A stretch of DNA of 29,821 bases from Candidatus Parcubacteria bacterium. GTDB lineage: Bacteria > Patescibacteriota > Minisyncoccia > Phycocordibacterales > SBAW01. Position 1 is the stretch's first letter, and each line of letters begins with the position of its first letter. The notes beneath the pieces are model-generated. The model was not told the origin of the DNA. It saw only the letters and a program-made list of their open reading frames with translations, and made no database searches. Both the position numbers and the translations under genes were made by a program. Location of the stretch: assembly GCA_014379165.1 (NCBI GenBank), contig JACMMG010000014.1:1-29821 (forward strand), given 5' to 3'. Of the stretch, positions 21,915-27,938 are shown in pieces.

Positions 21915-21943
21915 TTGGCACGGTTGAAATCATATGCTACCAT
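21915..21943 (+). promoter_or_regulatory. rpmB promoter TTGGCA-17-TACCAT
   Basis: TTGGCA (21915-21920), 17 nt, TACCAT (21938-21943). The transcription start would be about 21950, a few bases before the rpmB ATG. Confidence 0.55.
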
Positions 21944-21956
21944 GACGCGACAAAAT

Positions 21957-22199
21957 ATGGCTAAATATTGTCCAGTCGCAAAAAAGGGCTCCAAGGTTGC
22001 AGGTGGCTACAGCAACCGTATTCGCGCTACCAAATTCAACCCAACTGGCGCCGTGCGCAAGCAGCCAAACATGCAAAAAAAGCGCATTTTTGTCGCAGAA
22101 CTCAACCGCACTATTACGGTCAACCTTTCAACTAAAGGCCTGCGCACTATCACTAAAAATGGCGCGTACAAAACCCTCAAAGCAGCAGGAGTCATATAA
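21957..22199 (+). CDS. rpmB: 50S ribosomal protein bL28
   Basis: bL28 is a small late-assembling 50S protein. The 80-residue protein starts MAKYCPVAKKGSKVAGGYSN and contains RIRATKFNPTGAVRKQPNMQ, KKRIFVAELNRTITVNLSTK and KGLRTITKNGAYKTLKAAG, all typical of the family. The cysteine at position 5 is one member of the zinc ligands found in some L28 proteins; a full set of four is not present. An in-frame ATG at 21942 is less likely because it adds MTRQN before the family start. It is one of few plus-strand genes here and is convergent with 22293-22619. Confidence 0.95.
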   Translation: MAKYCPVAKKGSKVAGGYSNRIRATKFNPTGAVRKQPNMQKKRIFVAELNRTITVNLSTKGLRTITKNGAYKTLKAAGVI

Positions 22200-22254
22200 A
22201 TTCTCAAATAGGTATGGAACCTTTCGTGCGAAAGGTCCTATAAGAAAAATACGA

Positions 22255-22286
22255 CCGCCGGAACGTGCATCCGGCGGTTTGTCGTT
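22255..22286. terminator. Bidirectional terminator between rpmB and the orphan gene
   Basis: CCGCCGGA-ACGTGCA-TCCGGCGG forms a perfect 8-bp stem. T-rich runs follow on both strands (TTTGTCGTTT on plus, ATTTTTCTT on minus). A smaller hairpin ACCTTTCG-TG-CGAAAGGT (about 22219-22236) lies just before it. Confidence 0.8.
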
Positions 22287-22292
22287 TCAGCG

Positions 22293-22619
22293 TTAGTACT
22301 TGATTCCCCACCCTTCCGGAGGTTCTTCCGTTAGGTGTGGCAGGTCGATGCTGCGCGATTTTGCCCCGATGAAGTTGCGGACAGCGGCCATATGGAACCC
22401 CGCCACGAGTTTCTCCGTCTCCTCGACAGATCTCGTTAGATCGTTGAGAAACTTCAGCGCAGCCTCTGCAAGCTTGATTTGCTCGGTGGCAAATACTGGC
22501 TCGTCGACACCGACGCGAAAGATTTCATGCAAGACAGCGCTGGTATAGTCATGAGCTCCATTCTCTTTTTTCCAAACTTTAAACGACTTATCATGAGATT
22601 TCAGCACAAAATCGGGCAC
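22293..22619 (-). CDS. Orphan small cytoplasmic protein with GTG start
   Basis: A 108-residue protein that was not recognised. It is mostly helical by composition (QIKLAEAALKFLNDLTRSVEE, TEKLVAGFHMAAVRNF) and has no signal peptide or membrane segment. The start is GTG at 22619 with GGGGA a suitable distance upstream. It begins 43 nt after the end of the ComEC-type hydrolase gene and may be read from the same mRNA; no clear separate promoter was found. It is the least cassette-like of the four orphan genes. Confidence 0.6.
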   Translation of the reverse strand: MPDFVLKSHDKSFKVWKKENGAHDYTSAVLHEIFRVGVDEPVFATEQIKLAEAALKFLNDLTRSVEETEKLVAGFHMAAVRNFIGAKSRSIDLPHLTEEPPEGWGIKY

Positions 22620-22661
22620 GGCTTTCCCCTTTGCTAGAATTTCTTATCCTACCCTATCAGA

Positions 22662-23543
22662 CTATTTCACTCGCGTAAATTGTTTTCCGTTTGAAATAAA
22701 TTTAATGGTTCCCTCTTCATCGGTGCGGTGTACCTCTACATTATGAGCAGAAAGTCTGTCTAAGACGTCTTGCGTCGGGTGACCGTAGCGGTTTTTTGCT
22801 CCGACAGAAATTATGGCGACACTCGGTGTAACGGCATCTAACAGTTCATCGTCTGTCGATGTGCGTGAACCATGATGCCCTACTTTCAAAATATCGCTAT
22901 CGATCCGAAAGCCGGCGGACTCTCCATCAATTTCAACCAAATGATCTTCAACTTTGCTTGATACGTCAGCCATCAGTAGCATTGTGGTACTTGCATATAC
23001 CAGCTGTGCAACGATTCCTCCTTCGTTTGCCTTGCTCTCCGGTAGCGTTGAAACTTCAAAATCAGGAGAAAGAATTCGCAGCTGCACTCCCCCACCAAGA
23101 TCAAGCGTCATTCCGCGCACAGCCTTGTAGCGTGGAATATTGTTCTTAGTAATTTCTTCTTCAAGCCGCGCGGCTGTGACGGTGTCTTTCGCTATCCCCG
23201 GCTCAACAAAATTTTTTACACTATAGCGATTAAGCAAGTCGATAAACCCGGCAATGTGATCAGCATCTGGGTGCGTAGCAATAACCGCATCAAGCGAACG
23301 ATCAAATGGCCGCATTACCTTGGGAAGTTCACGCAAAATCGAATTATCGGGTCCACCGTCGATCACAACTTCAGTGCCCGTTGGCGACTGTATATAAATA
23401 GAATCGCCTTGGCCTACGGTAAGAACGGCGACCGTTAAGACACCGCTTTTGCTTTCCTGCAAAACCGCAGCCCAAATTCCAAGCGTAATAAACACAAGAA
23501 GTGCTAGCGCAACGTATGCTCGATACTTGAGCGCCTTTTCCAT
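22662..23543 (-). CDS. ComEC-type metallo-beta-lactamase domain protein
   Basis: A 293-residue secreted or membrane-anchored nuclease-like hydrolase corresponding to the C-terminal domain of ComEC, which in the full protein is thought to degrade the non-transported DNA strand. It has one N-terminal hydrophobic segment (YVALALLVFITLGIWAAVL, about residues 10-28). The metal motif THPDADHIAG is at about 90-99, the preceding VGQGDSIYI and VVIDGGPDNS are typical, and LKVGHHGSRTS lies near 222. The ATG at 23543 is chosen over one 6 nt upstream because TACTGT (23555-23550) ends 6 nt before it. The membrane channel part is encoded separately at 25348-26691. Confidence 0.85.
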   Translation of the reverse strand: MEKALKYRAYVALALLVFITLGIWAAVLQESKSGVLTVAVLTVGQGDSIYIQSPTGTEVVIDGGPDNSILRELPKVMRPFDRSLDAVIATHPDADHIAGFIDLLNRYSVKNFVEPGIAKDTVTAARLEEEITKNNIPRYKAVRGMTLDLGGGVQLRILSPDFEVSTLPESKANEGGIVAQLVYASTTMLLMADVSSKVEDHLVEIDGESAGFRIDSDILKVGHHGSRTSTDDELLDAVTPSVAIISVGAKNRYGHPTQDVLDRLSAHNVEVHRTDEEGTIKFISNGKQFTRVK

Positions 23544-23564
23544 CTGCACACAGTATTTGATGTT

Positions 23565-23608
23565 ATGTAAAAAAGAAAGCGGGCGGTCGCTTTCGCAAAC
23601 CGCCCACT
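23565..23608 (-). terminator. Terminator of the orphan gene 23629-24057
   Basis: On the minus strand GGGCGGT...ACCGCCC (7 bp, loop with a small GCGAAAGC sub-hairpin) is followed by GCTTTCTTTTTT. It separates the orphan gene from the ComEC-type hydrolase gene. Confidence 0.8.
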
Positions 23609-23628
23609 CGCACGTTCAGTCGTTTCGA

Positions 23629-24057
23629 TCACTGCGTCAGCGGTTCGTTGACAACCTCCCACGAGATGATGTGATCGTCGGGAAAGCGGTTGATATGAAC
23701 CGTCTCAACCATCTCCTCGCTCGTGAGACCGCCGAGCGCGTCGACGCATTGAAGGAAGTCGATGTCGCTTGGGTGGACTTCGCTGCAGTTTGCGATCGCT
23801 GCATCCCCCTTTGCGATCTCCTCATTCCATTTTGCCTCGGCCGGCGAAAGTTCGAACAGCTCGGAGTCGTCGAGAGTCGCCAGTTCGTTCGCAACCGGTG
23901 CGGTCAGCACGACCATCGGTATCGTGCCAACGGCGAATGAGGCTACGACTTCTTCAGGCGGCTGCAGAAAGAAGGTCGCGACCTGGATTTCTATCCACAG
24001 CAACCCTCCTACCACCGCAAGCCCGCCGACGAAAAGCGTCGTTTTCTTCGAAATCAT
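23629..24057 (-). CDS. GC-rich orphan single-anchor protein
   Basis: A 142-residue protein that was not recognised. It has an N-terminal anchor (KTTLFVGGLAVVGGLLWIEI, about residues 5-24) followed by an acidic outer part (ELATLDDSELFELSPAEAKW, GLTSEEMVETVHINRFPDDH). Two cysteines (about 90 and 104) could pair outside the cell. The ATG at 24057 has GGGGGAG 7 nt upstream; an ATG 57 nt upstream gives no anchor at the N-terminus. It has its own TTGACT-18-TGTAAT promoter, a leader hairpin and a terminator. Base composition is visibly more GC-rich than its neighbours. It lies between the two ComEC halves. Confidence 0.7.
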   Translation of the reverse strand: MISKKTTLFVGGLAVVGGLLWIEIQVATFFLQPPEEVVASFAVGTIPMVVLTAPVANELATLDDSELFELSPAEAKWNEEIAKGDAAIANCSEVHPSDIDFLQCVDALGGLTSEEMVETVHINRFPDDHIISWEVVNEPLTQ

Positions 24058-24085
24058 CTGGGATCTCCCCCGCTTGTTGAAACTG

Positions 24086-24126
24086 CTATCAGTCCAAGTG
24101 CCTGTAAAAAGCACCTGCTGGACTGC
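24086..24126 (-). other. Leader hairpin of gene 23629-24057
   Basis: On the minus strand AGTCCA...TGGACT with an inner GGTGC...GCAC pairing encloses a T-rich loop. It lies between the predicted transcription start (about 24128) and the Shine-Dalgarno site, the same position as the leader hairpin of gene 697-1062. Confidence 0.55.
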
Positions 24127-24134
24127 TGCAATCC

Positions 24135-24173
24135 ATTACACCATAGCTTGTGTACAGAAGTCAAGCACTATCC
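24135..24173 (-). promoter_or_regulatory. Duplicated promoter, copy 1 (TTGACT-18-TGTAAT)
   Basis: -35 TTGACT (24164-24159), 18 nt, -10 TGTAAT (24140-24135). The 39 nt match the promoter at 24641-24679 at about 35 positions, including the whole spacer except one base. Drives gene 23629-24057. Confidence 0.8.
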
Positions 24174-24209
24174 CCAGAGAATTAATCACTCCAATAAGCA
24201 TGTAAATAA

Positions 24210-24252
24210 ATACAAAAGGCGCGGGTGATTGATTGCTCAATCATTCCGCGCC
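24210..24252 (-). terminator. Terminator of gene 24276-24581
   Basis: On the minus strand GGCGCGG (with TGATTGA-GCAA-TCAATCA inside) CCGCGCC forms a long two-part stem, followed by TTTTGTATTTATTT. Confidence 0.85.
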
Positions 24253-24275
24253 CCCCAACTTCGTTGCCAATTCCC

Positions 24276-24581
24276 TTACTGCGCAGGAACCGCGATTTCG
24301 CCGTTGATTACGGCGAAGATGTAGTCCAGCTGGTCCATTGGGACCACCACCATGAACGCCGGTGGTACTTCATTCATGGGACGACCAACGGCCGCGAAGT
24401 ATTCAGGCCGAGGCCGAGGAACCCGGGCGACGAACTGCGCCTCCGTCGCATCGCCGACGATATCCATCGGCTCGCATGAGCCGCAGTCATAGTCTTCGTC
24501 GTCGACCGGCTTTATAGTCTCAGCCGACGCTGAAGTGGCCAGCGCGACCGCCGCAATTGCGGCCATCAGAATTGTCTTCAT
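24276..24581 (-). CDS. GC-rich orphan secreted small protein
   Basis: A 101-residue protein with a classical signal peptide: MKTILMAAIAAVALATSASA, cleavage predicted after ASA. The mature part is acidic with two close cysteines (DYDCGSCEPMD) and a proline/arginine stretch (VARVPRPRPEYF); no family was recognised. The ATG at 24581 has GGGGA about 7 nt upstream; an ATG 18 nt earlier is less likely. The promoter is TTGACT-18-TATAAT, near-identical to that of the neighbouring orphan gene, and a strong terminator follows. The gene is GC-rich compared with its surroundings. It lies between the ComEC halves, divergent from the superoxide dismutase gene. Confidence 0.72.
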   Translation of the reverse strand: MKTILMAAIAAVALATSASAETIKPVDDEDYDCGSCEPMDIVGDATEAQFVARVPRPRPEYFAAVGRPMNEVPPAFMVVVPMDQLDYIFAVINGEIAVPAQ

Positions 24582-24640
24582 TTCTATTCCCCATCTCAAG
24601 GCCCTTGGGACAATCCCTCAGGCGATCTCTACCTTTTCTT

Positions 24641-24679
24641 ATTATACCATAGCTTGTGTACGGAAGTCAAGTACTATTC
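24641..24679 (-). promoter_or_regulatory. Duplicated promoter, copy 2 (TTGACT-18-TATAAT)
   Basis: -35 TTGACT (24670-24665), 18 nt, consensus -10 TATAAT (24646-24641). Near-copy of 24135-24173. Drives gene 24276-24581. Confidence 0.85.
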
Positions 24680-24716
24680 ACATTCATTAAAAAACCCTTA
24701 TTTTGCCTATATACTT

Positions 24717-24750
24717 ACGGCATATAGAGGGCTTTGCCCTATATAGCCGT
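24717..24750. repeat. Hairpin upstream of the superoxide dismutase gene
   Basis: ACGGC...GGGC / GCCC...GCCGT forms a stem of about 14 bp with one bulge and one mismatch and the loop TTT. It lies between two divergent genes, about 50 nt before the dismutase ATG. No T-run follows, so it is more likely regulatory than a terminator. Confidence 0.55.
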
Positions 24751-24800
24751 CATTCGTTCGGAAATTAAAACAAGTTTTATTTTACTCAATTCATTAGGCT

Positions 24801-25391
24801 ATGGCATACACTGAAAAAAAGTTTTCGATCCCGTCTTTAGACGGTATCTCAAAGGAATCTATTGATCAGCATCTCGCACTTTACGCCGGATACATTAAAA
24901 GCTTCAATGCAATTTCTGCGGCAATGCCCGAATATGCAAAAGATCCAGAAAAAAATGCGTTGGCACTTTCCGAGTTAGCACGTCGTCGTTCATTTGAATG
25001 GGACGGAATGCGACTGCATGAACTTTACTTCCCCCAATTTGAAGGGGGTGCACAAATGCCGAGCGCCGAAAGTGCGCTCATGAAACAGCTCGAAAAGGAG
25101 TATCACAAATTCGAATATTTTATTCCTTACTTTACGATGATCGCAAACATTCGCGGCCCAGGCTGGGCAATGCTGTATTGGGACCCCGAGGCAAAACAAT
25201 TTATTGCAGGGTTTAGCGAACAGCAGCATCAAGGGCATTTTGTAGGACTTCCTGTTTTGCTTGCGCTCGATGTGTGGGAGCATGCCTACTTGCTAGACTA
25301 TGGTGCCAGCGGCCGCGCTAAGTACATAGAAGCATTTTTCAAAAATCTTAATTGGTCTGTGATCGAGCGTCGGTTCGAAAGCGCACAATAG
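24801..25391 (+). CDS. Iron/manganese superoxide dismutase family protein
   Basis: Converts superoxide to oxygen and hydrogen peroxide in the cytoplasm. The 196-residue protein has the expected length and all four metal ligands in place: His24, His73 (RLHELYF), Asp157 and His161 (LDVWEHAYLLDYG). GPGWAMLYWDP and GLPVLLALDVWEH are family landmarks. The helix after His24 lacks the usual HH...Y pattern: the second-shell histidine position is Tyr28. Metal preference cannot be told. No clear Shine-Dalgarno is seen before the ATG. Its last 44 nt overlap the 3' end of the convergent comEC-type gene. Confidence 0.9.
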   Translation: MAYTEKKFSIPSLDGISKESIDQHLALYAGYIKSFNAISAAMPEYAKDPEKNALALSELARRRSFEWDGMRLHELYFPQFEGGAQMPSAESALMKQLEKEYHKFEYFIPYFTMIANIRGPGWAMLYWDPEAKQFIAGFSEQQHQGHFVGLPVLLALDVWEHAYLLDYGASGRAKYIEAFFKNLNWSVIERRFESAQ

Positions 25392-26691
25392 CAAACAGTG
25401 TAAGCGGAACATAAACGATAGCCGCGATCCAAAGCGGAAACGGCGGAATGACTGCTGAGGAAAACGGCAATGCTGTGGCCGTTTGTGCTATTGCCATTAT
25501 GTAGCGCAACAGTAGGTCAGCTACTATCGTGAATGGAAGTGCAAAAAACGGATGGATAAATCCGGCAAGCCCCGCTAAAAAACCCGCGAGCATGGTAAAC
25601 GAGATTGTTGGAAGTGCCAAAATATTTGCAGGAAGCGAAACGACAGAAAGTATGCCAGTCATGTACAAAAGCGCAGGCAAAACGAACAGCTGCACCGCAA
25701 TCGTCGAGGCAGCAATAGAGCGCAGACCCCATTTTTCTGGCATGAACTGCAAATATTTTTCAACACTCGGTGAAAGCGTAATAAGGCCGAACGTCGCCAA
25801 GACGCTTAATATAAACGAGGGGTCGTGAAGCACTATAAGTGGGTTCCACAACACCATGGCAGCGGCAGCGACCCCGAGCGCTCGGAGCGCTGCGCTCGGG
25901 CGGTTAAGGTAGCGCGCAAGTATTACAATAATACCCATGATGCTTGCGCGAACGGTGGTAGCGCCCGCCCCGGCCATAATTGCAAAGAGAAAAATACCGA
26001 ACGCTCCCCCGCCAAGCGCCACAGACTTCGGCAAAAAGGCACTAAGAAATCTCAGAATGGTATCCGCAACGATCGCGATGTTGTATCCAGAAAGTACGAC
26101 CACATGTACGAGGCCCGAAACAATAAATGCGTGGTTCAAATCCTCTGGAATTCCGCGCCGCTCGCCGAGCAAAATTCCTTCAAGAAGCGAGACATCAGGC
26201 TCAGGCAAGAGACGCTCGAGCGAATGTTCAAATGTATGTTTCAGTGCAAAAAGCTCGCGCTGAAGTGAAATGGGGCCTTGCTGCGAACTTTCTATATTTG
26301 CGTACGGCATTGTCGCAACAATTCCCTTGGCACGCAGGTAGCCAGGGTAATTGAACGTTCTTCCGGTATCTGTCTCAAAGGCTTCCGGTACTTGGAGCTT
26401 TCCTCTTACTTCGACGGTATCGCCATATGAAAGTTCGGTTGCACGCGGCAGTATTGCAAGTACCGTGCCGCTTGTTTTTTCACCGTCTACTGTCTTAACG
26501 GAGATGTTTGCATGGAGCGAAGTCTCTCGGCGCTCCGGGTCATTTACTACCTGGCCTTCTACAACAACAGTATTGTCTGCGTAGCGCAAAATATCCGCCT
26601 TGCCCTCGCCTGCGATTAAAAAACTAACGCGCAATAAAAAAAGCCCCAAGAAAAGAAATATTAAAAAGAGGTCTCGGCGAGCGTGTGTCAT
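25348..26691 (-). CDS. comEC: ComEC/Rec2 membrane channel protein
   Basis: The inner-membrane DNA uptake channel of natural competence. The 447-residue protein has an N-terminal pair of hydrophobic segments, an OB-like outer domain (about residues 30-130, with VVVEGQVVNDPERRETSLHA and GDTVEVRGKL), and the Competence domain with about eight membrane helices from residue 165. LLEGILLGERRGIPEDL, GLVHVVVLSGYNIAIV and GAGATTVRASIMGI are family signatures. The metallo-beta-lactamase domain that follows in full-length ComEC is absent and is found as a separate gene at 22662. A GTG 9 nt upstream is an alternative start. It follows rnhA by 18 nt, so the two are probably one operon. Confidence 0.92.
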   Translation of the reverse strand: MTHARRDLFLIFLFLGLFLLRVSFLIAGEGKADILRYADNTVVVEGQVVNDPERRETSLHANISVKTVDGEKTSGTVLAILPRATELSYGDTVEVRGKLQVPEAFETDTGRTFNYPGYLRAKGIVATMPYANIESSQQGPISLQRELFALKHTFEHSLERLLPEPDVSLLEGILLGERRGIPEDLNHAFIVSGLVHVVVLSGYNIAIVADTILRFLSAFLPKSVALGGGAFGIFLFAIMAGAGATTVRASIMGIIVILARYLNRPSAALRALGVAAAAMVLWNPLIVLHDPSFILSVLATFGLITLSPSVEKYLQFMPEKWGLRSIAASTIAVQLFVLPALLYMTGILSVVSLPANILALPTISFTMLAGFLAGLAGFIHPFFALPFTIVADLLLRYIMAIAQTATALPFSSAVIPPFPLWIAAIVYVPLTLFAIVRFRTDARSQTN

Positions 26692-26709
26692 AGCGAGCAC
26701 ACACTACTC

Positions 26710-27147
26710 TTATTTGCTTGCTTCGTCTATCGCCGCATCAATTGCCTTATTTACTAGCTTATCTGCATGCGCATTTTTTTCTCTTGGCACATGCGAAAAA
26801 AGTATATTGGGCATTTCGCTCATTCGTAACATCCCAATGCGTGCAAACTGTCCTTTAAGTCCAGGTTCTTTAACTTTGTACTGGCCCGAAAGCTGCCGCA
26901 CCACTAGCTCGCTGTCCATACGAACGTCTATTTCCATGTCGCGCAGTTTTGCGCCATAGAGCCTCGTAATCAGTTCAAACGCGCGGATAAGTGCCTCGTA
27001 CTCTGCAAAATTGTTAGTTGCTTTGCCGATATATTGCGAAATTTCCTTAAGCACTTTGCCTTCGCCGTCCATAACAACGGCTCCAATGCCGGCCGGCCCC
27101 GGGTTGCCTCTTGCGCCGCCGTCGGTATAAATAATTATCTTTTCCAC
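26710..27147 (-). CDS. rnhA: Ribonuclease HI
   Basis: Cuts the RNA strand of RNA-DNA hybrids. The 145-residue protein has the four catalytic acidic residues: Asp9 (YTDGGARGNPG), Glu49 (NNFAEYEAL), Asp78 (RMDSELV) and Asp129 (NAHADKLVN), in the style of the compact archaeal/Bacillus-type RNase HI with no hybrid-binding N-terminal domain. The start is GTG at 27147, with TATACT (27159-27154) ending 6 nt before it. An operator-like palindrome (27207-27242) lies upstream, between it and the PaaX/Cas2-like gene. comEC follows within 18 nt. Confidence 0.93.
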   Translation of the reverse strand: MEKIIIYTDGGARGNPGPAGIGAVVMDGEGKVLKEISQYIGKATNNFAEYEALIRAFELITRLYGAKLRDMEIDVRMDSELVVRQLSGQYKVKEPGLKGQFARIGMLRMSEMPNILFSHVPREKNAHADKLVNKAIDAAIDEASK

Positions 27148-27206
27148 GGTTGCAGTATAACGCGAAACTACTCTTTCATACTGATGTTCGATTCTTATTT
27201 CTATGA

Positions 27207-27242
27207 CGCATTACATCTACGCTATAGCGTTACTGGAATGTG
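27207..27242. promoter_or_regulatory. Palindromic operator-like element, downstream copy (PaaX/Cas2-like 2)
   Basis: A perfect 12-bp palindrome ACGCTATAGCGT (27219-27230) lies between imperfect outer arms (CGCATTACA and TGGAATGTG, 7 of 9 pairs). Centre and arm spacing are the same as in the element at 27842-27877. It is past the 3' end of the regulator gene and upstream of rnhA. Confidence 0.65.
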
Positions 27243-27270
27243 TGACCCTTTCTGACCTATTTTCTCTTCG

Positions 27271-27840
27271 CTAACTTTTTAGATTAAATCTTTTCCGAAG
27301 TGAATTATCGTGTTCTAACGTATCTACAATCATATACAACAGTTCCCTCCCTATTTTAAAATCAGCCTTAAGGAGCACTATCAGCTCTTCGCAGTCATGC
27401 GGAAATATCCATACACTGTCTTGCAAACGGACAAGGCCAGCAATTATAAGCGTGTGGCGTATCTTGTCGCGAAGGCCTTTTCTGTATTCAGGAATATCAA
27501 ATATAAGTACCCGCCATCTTCCATCCCAACGTTTAGGTTGCAGAAGTCGATATCCTCGCAGCCTAGCTGCACGAAGATAATTTTCTCCCGCCTTTGTCAC
27601 GCGAAGTTTTCCTTCTTCATATACAAGCAAGCCGTTTTGTACCAATCGACTACGTGCTGCACGAATAGAATCCCGCTGACGAGACGCCGGCATAAAACCG
27701 AGTTTTCCGAGCGCGCCCAACACATTAGGTGCCAAGACTCCTACGCTCATTATCCCCGCCACTGCCACGGTCTTGAGGATGATTTTCTGCAGGTCCGGGC
27801 GCCTGCGTCTTTTTCTATGATTTTCTTCCAATTTCCCCAT
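27271..27840 (-). CDS. PaaX-like regulator with Cas2-like domain (copy 2)
   Basis: A 189-residue predicted DNA-binding regulator and paralogue of 18523-19113. The N-terminus is very basic (HRKRRRRPDLQK), followed by a hydrophobic helix (TVAVAGIMSVGVLAPNVL) and a winged-helix-like part (RDSIRAARSRLVQNGLLVYE, LRVTKAGENYL). The Cas2-like domain starts at about residue 103: KRWDGRWRVLIFDIPEYRKG, RDKIRHTLIIAGLVRLQDSV, WIFPHDCEELI, LLYMIVDTLEHD. It shares KRWDGxWR, DSVW-type and P(Y/H)DCEEL motifs with copy 1. ATG 27840 is preferred over a GTG 6 nt upstream. The start abuts a palindromic element, and a related palindrome lies before the next gene, rnhA. No CRISPR array is nearby. Confidence 0.8.
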   Translation of the reverse strand: MGKLEENHRKRRRRPDLQKIILKTVAVAGIMSVGVLAPNVLGALGKLGFMPASRQRDSIRAARSRLVQNGLLVYEEGKLRVTKAGENYLRAARLRGYRLLQPKRWDGRWRVLIFDIPEYRKGLRDKIRHTLIIAGLVRLQDSVWIFPHDCEELIVLLKADFKIGRELLYMIVDTLEHDNSLRKRFNLKS

Positions 27841-27841
27841 A

Positions 27842-27877
27842 CGCACTAACTTAACGCTATAGCGTACAGTTAGTGCG
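27842..27877. promoter_or_regulatory. Palindromic operator at the start of PaaX/Cas2-like 2
   Basis: Perfect outer arms CGCACTAAC (27842-27850) and GTTAGTGCG (27869-27877) enclose the perfect 12-bp palindrome ACGCTATAGCGT (27854-27865). The element ends one base before the regulator ATG. On the minus strand it shares TACGCTATAGCGTTA with the plus strand of the downstream copy (27218-27232). Confidence 0.8.
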
Positions 27878-27938
27878 GCACGTTATAGCATCAACCTACA
27901 CAGAGCTCAAGGCTTGCATATCTAGAGAGCGGGGCATG

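Noticed and set aside
23637..23894. Alternative minus-strand frame (85 codons) inside gene 23629-24057
   Set aside because: It is a basic, low-complexity shadow frame lacking a ribosome-binding site; the chosen frame has an N-terminal anchor and a Shine-Dalgarno site.
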